From the NCBI GenBank assembly GCA_945860355.1, contig CAMARB010000015.1, positions 1 to 38,311 of the forward strand: 38,311 bases of DNA. Direction: 5' to 3'. The notes beneath the pieces are model-generated. The model saw nothing but the letters and a program-made list of their open reading frames with translations, made no database searches and was not told where the DNA came from. Each line of letters starts with the position of its first letter. Within the stretch, counting starts at the first letter, position 1. Shown here in pieces: positions 15,539-24,763 of the stretch. The translations under genes and the position numbers were made by a program. The stretch comes from Chthoniobacter flavus (GTDB lineage: Bacteria > Verrucomicrobiota > Verrucomicrobiia > Chthoniobacterales > Chthoniobacteraceae).

Positions 15539-17751
15539 ATACCACGACTTCCGTGCCGGCCATCCACGAGGGCAACCTCCAAGCGATTCTGCGAGCCGAA
15601 CACGGAGACCCGTTCTCGGTCCTGGGGATGCACTCCGTGGACGAACAACTGGTGGTCCGCGTTTTCCGGCCCGACGCGGCCGCGGTGACGGTGGAGAACC
15701 TGCTCGACGGCAGCCGCCACCCCGCCGTGCGGATCAACGAGGCGGGTTTTTTCGTCGCGCTCATTGAAGGCGCCACCGAGCGGTTCCCTTACACCCTGCA
15801 TTTTGTGTCCGCAGACGGCCATGCCTGGACGGAGCGCGATCCGTATTCGTTCGGGATCCTGCTGGGGCCGCTCGACCTCCATCTTTTTGCCGAGGGCAAC
15901 CACATGGAGCTCTACCACAAACTCGGCGCGCATCTGCGCGAGGTGGACGGGGTCTGGGGCACGTCTTTCCATGTCTGGGCGCCCAACGCGCAGCGCGTCA
16001 GCATCGTGGGCGATTTCAACCGCTGGGACGGCCGGGTCCACCCCATGCGCAAACTTCTGGGCTGCGGCGTGTGGGAGATTTTCCTGCCCGGGATCGGCGA
16101 AGGCGCCCATTACAAGCTGGAGATTCGCCAGGCGCACGGCGGTGTGGCGCTCAAGAGCGATCCGTTCGCGTTTTACAGCCAGCACGGCACCGCCACAGCC
16201 TCCCTGGTTTTTGATCTGCACCGCTACCGCTGGAACGACGAGGCTTGGATGGCCGCCCGGAAAGAGAAGGAATGGCACCGCAGCCCGATCAGCATTTACG
16301 AGGTCCACCTCGGCTCCTGGCAGCGGAAGGTGGAGGAGGGCAACCGGTTCTTCAGCTACCGCGAGCTGGCCGACACGCTGCTGCCGTACGTCCTGGAGCT
16401 GGGCTACACCCACATCGAACTGTTGCCGGTCGCCGAGCATCCGTTTGAGGGCTCCTGGGGTTACCAGGTCACCGGGTACTACGCGCCCACCAGCCGGTTC
16501 GGGAACCCCGACGAGTTCCGCTATTTCGTGGACCGCTGCCACGAGGCGGGCGTCGGCGTGATCCTGGACTGGGTGCCAGGGCATTTCCCGAAAGACGCCC
16601 ACGGCCTCGCGGAGTTCGACGGGACCGACCTTTTTGAGCACTCCGACCCGCGCCAGGGCGAGCACATGGACTGGGGCACGCTCATCTTCAACTACGGCCG
16701 CAACGAGGTGCGCAACTTCCTCATCGCCAACGCCCTTTTCTGGTTCCACCACTACCACATCGACGGCCTGCGCGTGGACGCCGTGGCCTCGATGCTTTAC
16801 CTCGATTACTCCCGCCAGCCGGGCGAATGGATCCCCAACATCCACGGCGGCCGAGAGAACCTCGAGGCCATCTACTTCCTCAAACGCTTCAACGAAGTCT
16901 GCTACGAGCGCTTCCCGGGCATCCTTACCATCGCCGAGGAATCCACCGCCTGGCCCGGAGTCTCCCGCCCCACCTACCTCGGCGGCCTCGGGTTCGGCTT
17001 CAAATGGAACATGGGCTGGATGCACGACTTTCTGAGTTACATGCAGAAAGACCCGGTCCACCGCCGGTTTCACCAGGGGGACATCACGTTCTCGCTGATC
17101 TACGCGTTCCACGAGCACTTCATGCTCGTGCTCAGCCACGACGAGGTGGTGCACGGCAAAGGCTCGATGCTCGACAAAATGCCGGGCGACGTCTGGCAGA
17201 AGTTCGCCAATCTGCGGATGCTCTACGCATGGATGTACGCGCACCCGGGCAAGAAGCTGCTGTTCATGGGAGGCGAATTCGGCCAGTGGCGGGAATGGAA
17301 CCACAACCAGTCGTTGGACTGGCATCTGACGCAATGGCCCGAACACGCGGGGCTCAGCCGGCTCGTCCAGCACCTCAACTGGCTCTACAAAAACGAGCCG
17401 GCGCTTTACGACCAGGACGACACGTACGAAGGCTTCGAGTGGATCGACTTCCACGACAGCGACAACTCGGTGGTGGCGTTTAAACGCAAGTCCAGGTCCG
17501 GCGAAACCCTGGTGTTCGTCATCAACGCGACGCCCGTGGTCCGCGAGGCTTACCGGGTGGGGGTCAACGGCGAGGGCTGGTACGAGGAAATCCTCAACTC
17601 GGACGCGGCCGTGTATGGCGGCAGCAACGTGGGGAATTACGGGGGCGCCCGCGCGGAAAACATCGCGTGGCAGGGCAAAAGCCATTCCCTGATCCTGCGC
17701 CTTCCGCCGCTTTCCGTGACCGGGCTCAAACGGCGGATCGAACCCGTCTAA
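15535..17751 (+). CDS. glgB: 1,4-alpha-glucan branching enzyme, GH13
   Basis: The ATG at 15535 ([14 protein letters not shown]) is chosen because it makes a 4-nt ATGA overlap with the upstream gene; 738 residues, standard for bacterial GlgB with two N-terminal carbohydrate-binding modules (about 10-110 and 130-225). GH13 regions are intact: [24 protein letters not shown], catalytic nucleophile Asp415 in [11 protein letters not shown], acid/base Glu468 in [13 protein letters not shown] and Asp536 in [13 protein letters not shown]. The enzyme cleaves alpha-1,4 links and re-forms them as alpha-1,6 branches in glycogen in the cytoplasm. glgA and glgC are not in the window. Identity is firm. Confidence 0.97.
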   Translation: MNTTTSVPAIHEGNLQAILRAEHGDPFSVLGMHSVDEQLVVRVFRPDAAAVTVENLLDGSRHPAVRINEAGFFVALIEGATERFPYTLHFVSADGHAWTERDPYSFGILLGPLDLHLFAEGNHMELYHKLGAHLREVDGVWGTSFHVWAPNAQRVSIVGDFNRWDGRVHPMRKLLGCGVWEIFLPGIGEGAHYKLEIRQAHGGVALKSDPFAFYSQHGTATASLVFDLHRYRWNDEAWMAARKEKEWHRSPISIYEVHLGSWQRKVEEGNRFFSYRELADTLLPYVLELGYTHIELLPVAEHPFEGSWGYQVTGYYAPTSRFGNPDEFRYFVDRCHEAGVGVILDWVPGHFPKDAHGLAEFDGTDLFEHSDPRQGEHMDWGTLIFNYGRNEVRNFLIANALFWFHHYHIDGLRVDAVASMLYLDYSRQPGEWIPNIHGGRENLEAIYFLKRFNEVCYERFPGILTIAEESTAWPGVSRPTYLGGLGFGFKWNMGWMHDFLSYMQKDPVHRRFHQGDITFSLIYAFHEHFMLVLSHDEVVHGKGSMLDKMPGDVWQKFANLRMLYAWMYAHPGKKLLFMGGEFGQWREWNHNQSLDWHLTQWPEHAGLSRLVQHLNWLYKNEPALYDQDDTYEGFEWIDFHDSDNSVVAFKRKSRSGETLVFVINATPVVREAYRVGVNGEGWYEEILNSDAAVYGGSNVGNYGGARAENIAWQGKSHSLILRLPPLSVTGLKRRIEPV

Positions 17752-17777
17752 AACCCCGGGCGGCCCCAAATATTAGG

Positions 17778-17805
17778 TTGCCGGAAAATCAATTCGTCCT
17801 ATTTT
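17778..17805 (+). promoter_or_regulatory. Candidate sigma-70-type promoter of the pseudopilin gene
   Basis: TTGCCG and TATTTT are separated by 16 bp in an AT-richer patch immediately after the glgB stop, with 25 bp between the -10 box and the start codon at 17831. The match is moderate; nothing else in this short spacer looks like a promoter. Confidence 0.35.
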
Positions 17806-17830
17806 TTGCATGCAGCGACCCCAACTCCCC

Positions 17831-18532
17831 ATGAAAACCCCCAATCAAAAAGCATTCACCCTGATCGAACTGCTCGTGGTGATCTCCATCATCGCGATCC
17901 TGGCCGGCATCGCCCTTCCGGCGTTCACCGCAGTGCAGACCAAAGGCGCCCAGACCAAGGCCCTTTCCAACGCCAAACAGATCGGCATGGCCTGCAAACT
18001 GTTCGCCGGCGACTACAACGGAAACTTCCCGCTCTACACCGATGTCGCCAACAAAACCCTGGCCACAAACGGAAGCGATTCCAACGCAGTGCTTCAAACC
18101 TTGATGCCCGATTACCTCCCGGACAAATCGATCTTCGCGATCCCCAAATCGGCTTTCTGCAGGAACGCAGGCACGGCGAGCACGGGTGCCAACGCATTGC
18201 TCCTCAACGCCCTCGAAAACGAGTGGGCTTATGTTCTGGGCCTCACCGACACGTCCAATTCACAGTGGCCTTTGATCGCTAGCGGTTTCGCCGCTCCCGC
18301 CGCAGGGACCTATGTCGATGACGAGACGGCACAGGGCGGCATTTGGAGAAACAAGGCAGCCATCGTGATCCGTTGCGATATCAGCGGTAAAGTGGAGAAG
18401 CTCGTGGGGACCACCACCAAGGTCGTGCCTCGGAGTGACAGCGACCCGACGAATGCTTTCGTTTATACGGCAGCCTCCGGCAACGTCCCCGCTTGGCTGG
18501 GTGCGGGAACGTCCGTCCTCAATCCGAAGTGA
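17831..18532 (+). CDS. Type II secretion/type IV pilin-like pseudopilin
   Basis: The start at ATG 17831 (MKTPNQKAFTLIELL) gives a 7-residue leader before the prepilin peptidase site, rather than the upstream ATG at 17810 which adds MQRPQLP. 233 residues. The class III signal is KA/FTLIELLVVISIIAILAGIALPAF with Glu at +5, followed by an amphipathic helix (AQTKALSNAKQIGMACKLFAGDYNG), the arrangement common to the many lone prepilin-type proteins of Verrucomicrobiota, Planctomycetota and Lentisphaerota. The globular part is rich in Ser/Thr/Asn/Ala with two Cys residues. No pilus or secretion machinery gene is adjacent. It has its own candidate promoter and a strong terminator, so it is a single-gene unit. 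The role beyond being a pseudopilin is unknown. Confidence 0.85.
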   Translation: MKTPNQKAFTLIELLVVISIIAILAGIALPAFTAVQTKGAQTKALSNAKQIGMACKLFAGDYNGNFPLYTDVANKTLATNGSDSNAVLQTLMPDYLPDKSIFAIPKSAFCRNAGTASTGANALLLNALENEWAYVLGLTDTSNSQWPLIASGFAAPAAGTYVDDETAQGGIWRNKAAIVIRCDISGKVEKLVGTTTKVVPRSDSDPTNAFVYTAASGNVPAWLGAGTSVLNPK

Positions 18533-18560
18533 TCCGCCATTAAGGCATCTACCCCGTTCG

Positions 18561-18595
18561 AAAGGCGCGTTGCTCACCCAACGCGCCTTTTTTTT
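18561..18595 (+). terminator. Rho-independent terminator after the pseudopilin gene
   Basis: A perfect 12-bp stem AAAGGCGCGTTG / CAACGCGCCTTT closes a 6-nt loop and runs into eight T residues. It begins 28 bp after the pseudopilin stop. In the opposite direction only three Ts follow, so it would serve the convergent xseA gene poorly. Confidence 0.92.
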
Positions 18596-18649
18596 GCCTG
18601 TGTAGCCCGGAGGGAGACACACCGGCACAGTCAGCCTCCTCGTGCGACC

Positions 18650-20062
18650 CTACCGGATCTCCCCCACCACCGACTCCACCGTCCCGTCACTGAGCCGGGT
18701 GATGAGTTGGGTTCCCGCGACCAGCCCTTTCACGGACGGAATCAGCCGACCATCAGCGAGCGTCGTGATGCTGAACCCGCGCTCCAACACCGTCTGCGGC
18801 GCCAGCAACCGCAACATGTCCCCGCCCCGCTGCAGCCGTTGCTGACGCTCGGCGAGCCGTTGGCGCACGGCGCCAGCCAACCGCCGCTCCAGCGCGTCGA
18901 GCTGCTGCCGCCGCAGACCAATGAGTTGATCCGGCCGGTGCGCGCGGACCACTGCAAACAGATCCCCCACCCGGCGTCCCTCCCGGGAAACCCGGTCTCG
19001 CGCCGCCCGCCCCAACGCCTCCTGGGCCAGATCCAGCCGTTGCGCCGCCGCGTCCAGGCGCCGGGTCGGCTCGCTAAACAACGCCGCCCGGGAAAGATAC
19101 GCCACGCGGTTTTTCACCCGCTCGAGCACCAACAACACGGACCGCTGCAGCTGCGCCTGGGTCTGTCCCAGACGCCGGAGCAGTTCCCCCGTGTCGGGCG
19201 CCACCAGCTCCGCCGCCGCACTGGGCGTCGGCGCCCGCAGATCCGACACAAAATCGGCGATCGTGAAATCGATCTCATGCCCGACCGCGGAAACCACGGG
19301 AATCTGAGACGCGGCAATGGCCCGGGCGAGCGACTCGTCGTTGAACTCCCAGAGATCCTCCATGCTCCCGCCGCCGCGTGTCACCACCAGGACGTCCGGA
19401 CGCGGCAACCCGAGGGACTCCGCCTGGTTGAGCTCCGCAACCGCCGCGGCAAGTTCCTTGCCCGCGCCCGCGCCCTGAACCCGCACGGGCGAGACCAGCA
19501 CACGCAGCCAGGGGGCGCGGCGCTCGAGGATGTTGAGGATATCGCGCAAAGCGGCCCCGGTGGGCGAGGTCACCAGCGCCACCGTCGCCGGGAACCGGGG
19601 CAACGGGCGTTTCCGGGCGGGATCGAACAACCCCTCGGCGTCGAGCTTGCGTTTGAGCGCCTCAAACTTGGCCTGGAGCAGCCCCGCGCCACCGGCCTGG
19701 ACCAGCTGCACGTTGAGCTGATACTGACCGCGTGCCTCGTAAACGGTCAGAGCCCCGCGCACCTGCACCTGCATCCCGTCGGCCAGCGGCACCTGTTTGC
19801 GCCAGGAACCGCCCCTCGCAAACAACACGCAGGAGAGCTGGCTCTGCGCGTCTTTGAGCGTGAAATACTGATGGCCGCTGGCCTGTTTGCGGTAGTTGCT
19901 CACCTCGCCCTCCACCCACACCACGCCCAGCGCGCTTTCGATCACCCCCCGCACCACCCGGGTGACTTCCGAAACGGAAAACACCTGCGGCCCCTCCCCT
20001 GCACCCCACGCCTCCCGGGAATCGTTCCCGGCCTCTGCACTCTCCAACGGATCAAAGCTCAT
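18650..20062 (-). CDS. xseA: Exodeoxyribonuclease VII large subunit
   Basis: 470 residues. An N-terminal OB-fold (SVSEVTRVVRGVIES, VWVEGEVSNYRKQASGHQYF, SCVLFARG) is followed by the conserved nuclease core (VALVTSPTGAALRDILNIL, LVVTRGGGSMEDLWEFNDE, VVSAVGHEIDFTIADFVSDLRAPTPSAAAEL) and a long coiled-coil-like Arg/Gln/Leu-rich tail. ExoVII degrades single-stranded DNA into oligonucleotides and needs several copies of the small subunit XseB, which is not encoded nearby. It follows glcF at 16 bp and may be read through from it. The start at 20062 lacks a Shine-Dalgarno site. Confidence 0.96.
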   Translation of the reverse strand: MSFDPLESAEAGNDSREAWGAGEGPQVFSVSEVTRVVRGVIESALGVVWVEGEVSNYRKQASGHQYFTLKDAQSQLSCVLFARGGSWRKQVPLADGMQVQVRGALTVYEARGQYQLNVQLVQAGGAGLLQAKFEALKRKLDAEGLFDPARKRPLPRFPATVALVTSPTGAALRDILNILERRAPWLRVLVSPVRVQGAGAGKELAAAVAELNQAESLGLPRPDVLVVTRGGGSMEDLWEFNDESLARAIAASQIPVVSAVGHEIDFTIADFVSDLRAPTPSAAAELVAPDTGELLRRLGQTQAQLQRSVLLVLERVKNRVAYLSRAALFSEPTRRLDAAAQRLDLAQEALGRAARDRVSREGRRVGDLFAVVRAHRPDQLIGLRRQQLDALERRLAGAVRQRLAERQQRLQRGGDMLRLLAPQTVLERGFSITTLADGRLIPSVKGLVAGTQLITRLSDGTVESVVGEIR

Positions 20063-20078
20063 TTTTAAAAAGAAGATT

Positions 20079-21425
20079 TCAGTCCCGCTCGGCCCGGTAG
20101 GCCTGCGCCAACAGACTCACCGGGTGCGCCACTTTCACCGCAAGCCCCGCCTGGTTCACGCCCGCCTCCAGTTGCACGCAACAGCCCGGGTTGGCCGCCG
20201 CCACCACGTCCGCCCCGGTCTTTTGGATATGGCAAAGTTTGCGGTCCAGGAGTTTCCCGGACATCTCGGGCTGGGTGATGTTGTAAATACCCGCGCTCCC
20301 GCAGCACCACGTGGCTTCGGGCAATTCCACCAGGGTCACGCCGGGCACGTGGGAAAGCACTTCCCGGGGCTGCTGCGAAATCCGCTGTCCGTGACAGAGA
20401 TGACAGGCCTCGTGATAGGTCACGGTCTGCGCCACGGGCGGAGCCGCGACGCGCGGGGGCCGGATCCCGATCCGCACCAGCCACTCGTGCACATCCTGCA
20501 CCCGGTCCGACCAGAGCCGGGCGCGTTCGGCGTAGTCGGGGTCCTCCGCCAGCAAGCGGTCGTAATGCTTGAGGTGGGAGCCGCACCCGGCGGCGTTGGT
20601 GATGATCGCGTCGAGGCGCTCCAATCCCCCGGCCTGATCCTCGAAGAGGTCGATGTTGCGCCGGGCCATTTCCCTGGCGCATTCGAGCTCGCCGTTGTGG
20701 GCGTGCAACGAACCGCAACAGGGCTGCAGCGGGGGTGTCACCACCTCGCATCCGTTGGCCAGCAACACCTCCACAGTGTCGCGGTTGACCTCCGAATAAA
20801 CCAGGTCCTGGACGCACCCGGTCAGCATCCCCACCCGGTGCCGCGCCACGGCGGGCCGCTCCCGCTCGGCGATCAATCCGTCGGAAAAACGCCGGCGCAC
20901 CCGCGGCGTGAGCGGCTCCAGCGCCCGCAGCTTGGCCGGAAGAAACCGGGTGAGCTGGTTCCGCCGCACCCAGCCCTCGAGCCCGGACGCCTGATAAACC
21001 CACAAAAGCCGTCCCAAAAACCGGAGCAGAGCGGGCCGGGTGAAAAGACCGTGCAGGGTGAGCGTGCGCACCAGGGTGCGTTGCGGGCTGGCCAGCACCT
21101 GGCTCGCCTCCACATCGGCCCGGGCCTCCTCGAAAAGCGTGGCGTAACTCACCCCGGCCGGACACGCCGTCTCGCAGGCCAGACACCCCAGGCAATAATA
21201 GAGTTCCTCGCCGAATCCGCGGCCCAATTCCAGGCCGCCCTCGGCCACGCTGCGCATCAGGGCGATCCGGCCCCGGGGACTGTGCCGTTCGAGTTTGGTG
21301 GCGTCGTAGGTGGGACAGGTGGGCAGGCACATCCCGCAATGCATGCACTGCTGCAAAACCGCCGCGTCGAGCTGCGCGAGATGCAGCGGCTTGCCCCCAA
21401 CCGGACTCGGCGATGCGGCGTTCAT
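20079..21425 (-). CDS. glcF: Glycolate/lactate oxidase iron-sulfur subunit
   Basis: The start at ATG 21425 (MNAASPSPVGG) overlaps the glcD stop as ATGA, so I prefer it to the longer ORF; 448 residues. Two [4Fe-4S] ferredoxin clusters are seen in CMHCGMCLPTCP and CLGCLACETACP, and two CCG domains follow (LQPCCGSLHAHNGE and HEACHLCHGQR ... EATWCCGSAGIYNI). GlcF accepts electrons from the flavoprotein GlcD and passes them to the respiratory chain during oxidation of glycolate or a related 2-hydroxy acid. The separate FAD subunit GlcE of the E. coli complex is absent here, as in many two-gene systems. Confidence 0.93.
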   Translation of the reverse strand: MNAASPSPVGGKPLHLAQLDAAVLQQCMHCGMCLPTCPTYDATKLERHSPRGRIALMRSVAEGGLELGRGFGEELYYCLGCLACETACPAGVSYATLFEEARADVEASQVLASPQRTLVRTLTLHGLFTRPALLRFLGRLLWVYQASGLEGWVRRNQLTRFLPAKLRALEPLTPRVRRRFSDGLIAERERPAVARHRVGMLTGCVQDLVYSEVNRDTVEVLLANGCEVVTPPLQPCCGSLHAHNGELECAREMARRNIDLFEDQAGGLERLDAIITNAAGCGSHLKHYDRLLAEDPDYAERARLWSDRVQDVHEWLVRIGIRPPRVAAPPVAQTVTYHEACHLCHGQRISQQPREVLSHVPGVTLVELPEATWCCGSAGIYNITQPEMSGKLLDRKLCHIQKTGADVVAAANPGCCVQLEAGVNQAGLAVKVAHPVSLLAQAYRAERD

Positions 21426-22798
21426 CGGTCGAAAATTTTGCCCGGATTCAACAACCCCTCCGGATCCCACGCCCGCTTGAGTTGACGCATCAGCTCCAGG
21501 CTGGCGTCGCCAATCGCTCCGGGCAGAAAGCGTTTCTTGGCCAGCCCCACCCCGTGTTCCCCGGTGATCGTGCCGCCCAGGCTAACGGCGTATTCGAAAA
21601 TCTCGCGCATCGCCGTTTCCACCCGCTCCATCTCGGCGAGATTACGTTCGTCGGTGAGAAACGTCGGATGCAGGTTCCCGTCGCCCATGTGGCCGAACGT
21701 GCCGATCCGCAACTGGTGCCGCTGGCCCACCTCCTGGATGAACTCGATCATGGCCGTCAGCGCGCTCCGGGGCACCGTGGCGTCCTCCAGGATCGTCGTG
21801 GGCGCCACCCGGGCCAGCGCCGAAAACGCCGCGCGCCGAGCCGCCGCCAGCTGCGCCGCATGCGCGGCGTCCCGCGCAAGCACCACCGAAACCGCCCCGC
21901 ATTGCCGGGCCACAGCCTCCATGGCTTGCGCCTGCTCCTCGACCACGGCGGGATGCCCGTCGGTTTCCATGAGCAAAAGCGCCTCGGCGTCCAGGGGCAA
22001 CCCGATCTTGGCGAAGTCTTCCACGCAGCGGATGGTGACCCGGTCCAGAAACTCCAGGGTGCAGGGGATGATCTTGGCTGCGATCAGCGCCGACACTGTG
22101 TCGGCGGCGTGCGACATCCGTGAGAACGTGGCCAGAAGCGTCTTTTTCGCCGCCGGCTTGGGCACGAGCTTCAAGAGGACCCGGGTGATGATCCCCAGCG
22201 TGCCCTCCGACCCGATGAACACGTCTTTCATCGAGTAACCCGCCACATCCTTCACGCATTTGCTCCCCAGCCAGACGCACTCCCCGTTCGCCAAAACCAC
22301 CTCCAACCCCATCACGTAATCCCGGGTGATCCCGTATTTCAACCCGCGCAACCCGCCGGAGTTCTCCGCCACGTTCCCCCCGATGGTCGAGATTTTCAGC
22401 GACCCGGGATCCGGCGGATAAAGCAACCCGACGGCGTCCGCCGCCTCGGCGATGCGCTGGGTGACAACACCCGGTTCCGCCAGGAGGGTGAGATTTTTTT
22501 CGTCCACCTCCAGGATCCGGTCCATGCGCACCAGGCAAAGCACGAGGCCGCCCGCCACCGGCACACTGCCCCCGCTCAACCCGGTGCCTGAGCCCCGCGA
22601 AACCACGGGCATTTTCCTGCGCCGCGCGACCTGAACGACCTGCTGCACCTCGGCCGTGGTTTCCGGGAAAACCACCACCGTGGCCGGGGAATTGAGGGCC
22701 GCCGTGCCGTCAAATCCGTAGGGAATCAGGTCCTCCGGACGGCTCAACACGCGTTCCGGGGAGAGGATTTCAACAAGCTCGGCAACGAGATCGCTCAT
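21422..22798 (-). CDS. glcD: FAD-linked 2-hydroxy-acid (glycolate) oxidase subunit
   Basis: The start at ATG 22798 (MSDLVAELVEIL) is preferred over the TTG at 22843; 458 residues. The vanillyl-alcohol-oxidase-type FAD domain is visible in PVVSRGSGTGLSGGSVP, STIGGNVAENSGGLRGLKYG, VKDVAGYSMKDVFIGSEGTLGI, and the C-terminal cap ends with TFGHMGDGNLHPTF and GEHGVGLAKKRFL. These are standard for GlcD/D-lactate dehydrogenases, which oxidise 2-hydroxy acids to 2-oxo acids. It pairs with glcF through a 4-nt overlap. Glycolate versus D-lactate as substrate cannot be decided from the sequence. Confidence 0.93.
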   Translation of the reverse strand: MSDLVAELVEILSPERVLSRPEDLIPYGFDGTAALNSPATVVVFPETTAEVQQVVQVARRRKMPVVSRGSGTGLSGGSVPVAGGLVLCLVRMDRILEVDEKNLTLLAEPGVVTQRIAEAADAVGLLYPPDPGSLKISTIGGNVAENSGGLRGLKYGITRDYVMGLEVVLANGECVWLGSKCVKDVAGYSMKDVFIGSEGTLGIITRVLLKLVPKPAAKKTLLATFSRMSHAADTVSALIAAKIIPCTLEFLDRVTIRCVEDFAKIGLPLDAEALLLMETDGHPAVVEEQAQAMEAVARQCGAVSVVLARDAAHAAQLAAARRAAFSALARVAPTTILEDATVPRSALTAMIEFIQEVGQRHQLRIGTFGHMGDGNLHPTFLTDERNLAEMERVETAMREIFEYAVSLGGTITGEHGVGLAKKRFLPGAIGDASLELMRQLKRAWDPEGLLNPGKIFDR

Positions 22799-22871
22799 GA
22801 GAGGTGCAGCACATAACCCGCTTTCCCTCCTCAGCGCCAGCAATTCGCCGCCCCGGAGGAATCAGCGGCGG

Positions 22872-23525
22872 TTACCGGAGCTTCTCGTAAAAACGCAACG
22901 CCTCGATCCGGCTCCCCAACTCACGCAACGGGTAAAGCCCACGCTCCGCGCCGGTGCCCGGATCCCGTGTGAGGTAATCGAACCCGGATTTACCGGCCAC
23001 CACCACAAAATGGGTGGTGCCGCCCGGCATCCGCAACCGGACAATCACCGGGTTGCCCCGGCACAGGTTGGAGTCGATCAGACGATAAGACGGCAGATCC
23101 TCATAGGCGTGCCGCACCTTGCCCGGCTCCAGCTCCGCGGCGGCTTCCCAGTAAATCCAGCCTTCCGGAGTGTATCCGCTGGCGCCGGTGAGGAAGGTGT
23201 TGAGGCGCTGCGGGTCCGTGTCCACGCCGTAATAGCTCAGCACCATGGCTGCGGAGGAAACGGCGCAGCCTTCCGCGCCCAGAGTGCCCTGCGTTCCCCC
23301 CAGTGGATCTTGGCCCCAACGCTCGTCGTTCTGCCGGAACGCGGGCACCGGCAACTCCAGCCGCCTCGGAAAATAGAAGCCCCCGCTCGGCTCCAGGATC
23401 CGGAGCGCATTCCAGTCGCGCCAAAGCCAGCCCGCTCCGCCCCCGAGAAGCAGCAGCGGCAGCCCCCAGAGCAAAAACTTCCGAAGCGCGCGACGGCGGT
23501 GGGGAGAGAGCAGCGGCGGATTCAT
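22872..23525 (-). CDS. Membrane-anchored C39-like (papain-fold) peptidase-domain protein
   Basis: 217 residues with one N-terminal membrane segment (about 17-36) after a basic stretch (RRRALRK), so the domain is probably outside the cytoplasmic membrane. The C39_2-type domain has VPAFRQNDERWGQDPLG, the nucleophile Cys87 in LGAEGCAVSSAAMVLSYYGV, the general base His172 in GGTTHFVVVAG and Asp near LTRDPG. Proteins of this kind are cysteine peptidases or transglutaminase-like enzymes of unknown substrate. The gene is 73 bp upstream of glcD on the same strand; a functional link is not evident. Confidence 0.85.
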   Translation of the reverse strand: MNPPLLSPHRRRALRKFLLWGLPLLLLGGGAGWLWRDWNALRILEPSGGFYFPRRLELPVPAFRQNDERWGQDPLGGTQGTLGAEGCAVSSAAMVLSYYGVDTDPQRLNTFLTGASGYTPEGWIYWEAAAELEPGKVRHAYEDLPSYRLIDSNLCRGNPVIVRLRMPGGTTHFVVVAGKSGFDYLTRDPGTGAERGLYPLRELGSRIEALRFYEKLR

Positions 23526-23554
23526 GGGAGCGGGGTTCTACACGGGAAAACTGC

Positions 23555-23602
23555 GTGGTGCCAGCGGCGGGTCGGCTACTTTCTGGGATGCCTTCGGCAT
23601 CC
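23555..23602. repeat. Fragment of a dispersed palindromic intergenic repeat
   Basis: GTGGTGCCAGCGGCGGGTC and GGCTACTTTCTGG are followed by the hairpin GGATGCC-TTC-GGCATCC. I recall near-identical wording between genes in Planctomycetota and Verrucomicrobiota genomes. It lies between the C39-like gene and the enoyl reductase gene and lacks the T-run of a terminator. Confidence 0.45.
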
Positions 23603-23651
23603 GAGAGCGCGCTTCTTTCATCTGTTTTAGATGCGTGAGCCCTGCGCGTCT

Positions 23652-24644
23652 TTAAGGCCGCAACAGGATCTTGCCGGAACGCCGCCCCTCCGCCGCGCGG
23701 ATCAGCGCCGGCTCGATCTGCTCAAGGGGGAACACCTGCTCGACCGGTGTCCACAACGCGCCTTGGCGGGCCATTTCAAAGAGCTCCGCAAACATGGCCG
23801 CCACGGTTTCCGGGCGCGCCTGTTCATACCAGCGTGTCATCCAAAAACCGCGCCAACGGAGGTCCTGGAAGATGAGCAGCCCGTTGGGAATCCGCATCGG
23901 TTGCCGGGCCATGGCGCCGTAGGTGACCAGGGTTCCTCCGGGCGCGAGAACCTTGGCGAGACGCAGCGCGCTTTCTCCGCCGACCGCGTTGAGCGCCAGC
24001 CGCAGGGGCGCCCCCCCGCACGCGGCTGGAATCTGGCTTGCCAGATCCTCGCCCTCCAAAAGCACCGCATCGGCGCCGATCGCGCGGAGTTCATCCGCCA
24101 ACTCCGGGCGCCGGACCACGTTAAGGGTCTTCAGGCCCCGATGCCGCGCGATCTGGATCACCGCCCGGCCCACCGCGGAGTTGGCCGCGTTTTGAAGCAC
24201 CCAATCACCCGGCTGCAAGGCCTCAAAATCAGCCAGCATCCGGAAAGCCGTTGCCGGATTCACCCGGAGCATTGCCGCCTGTTCCGGGGCAACCCCCGGA
24301 GGCGCGGCAACCAGGCTGTCGGCCGGAACCAGACAGGCCTCGGACCAAGCGCCAACGCCCGAGGGGATCAGCACGGTCTGGCCCGGCTCGAAATTTTCCA
24401 CGGCTGAGCCGAGCTCGGTGATGCGTCCGAAGCCTTCGCCGCCCGGCACCGCGCCGTTCTCGAGGTTCGGCTTCCGGGCGTAAGTCCCTTCAATCGTGTT
24501 GAGGTCGGCCGGGTGAATTGGGGCGAAAAGCATCTCCACGAGCACCTCCCCGGGGCCCGGCGACGGCAACTCGCGCGTTTCCAGATGGGCAACCGCCGGA
24601 GGCGGGCCGTGTTGGCGAAAGACAATGGATCGGGTTTTCATCAT
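23652..24644 (-). CDS. MECR/ETR1-type trans-2-enoyl thioester reductase (MDR family)
   Basis: 330 residues from ATG 24644 (MMKTRSIVFRQHG); the track's extra first residue is a TTG and ATG 24641 is also possible. The medium-chain dehydrogenase fold without zinc ligands is clear. Features specific to enoyl thioester reductases are PADLNTIEGTYARKP with catalytic Tyr55, the nucleotide loop NAANSAVGRAVIQIAR and FWMTRWYEQ in the C-terminal part. These enzymes use NADPH to reduce trans-2-enoyl-ACP or -CoA in fatty-acid synthesis, the job usually done by FabI/FabK/FabV in bacteria. It stands alone and is divergent from the cation transporter gene 119 bp away. Confidence 0.85.
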   Translation of the reverse strand: MMKTRSIVFRQHGPPPAVAHLETRELPSPGPGEVLVEMLFAPIHPADLNTIEGTYARKPNLENGAVPGGEGFGRITELGSAVENFEPGQTVLIPSGVGAWSEACLVPADSLVAAPPGVAPEQAAMLRVNPATAFRMLADFEALQPGDWVLQNAANSAVGRAVIQIARHRGLKTLNVVRRPELADELRAIGADAVLLEGEDLASQIPAACGGAPLRLALNAVGGESALRLAKVLAPGGTLVTYGAMARQPMRIPNGLLIFQDLRWRGFWMTRWYEQARPETVAAMFAELFEMARQGALWTPVEQVFPLEQIEPALIRAAEGRRSGKILLRP

Positions 24645-24763
24645 CAAACAGGTGGAGACAGGCGGCGGGAGGAGGGCCCTCTGAGCGGATTTCTGGGCTG
24701 GACCTCATCAGCATCGTGCAGGATTGACGAGCCGCGACTAATTTCCTTCAACTGCCCGCCCCA

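Noticed and set aside
23586-23602. Hairpin GGATGCC-TTC-GGCATCC as terminator of the enoyl reductase gene
   Set aside because: No T-run follows on the reverse strand; it fits better as part of a dispersed repeat.
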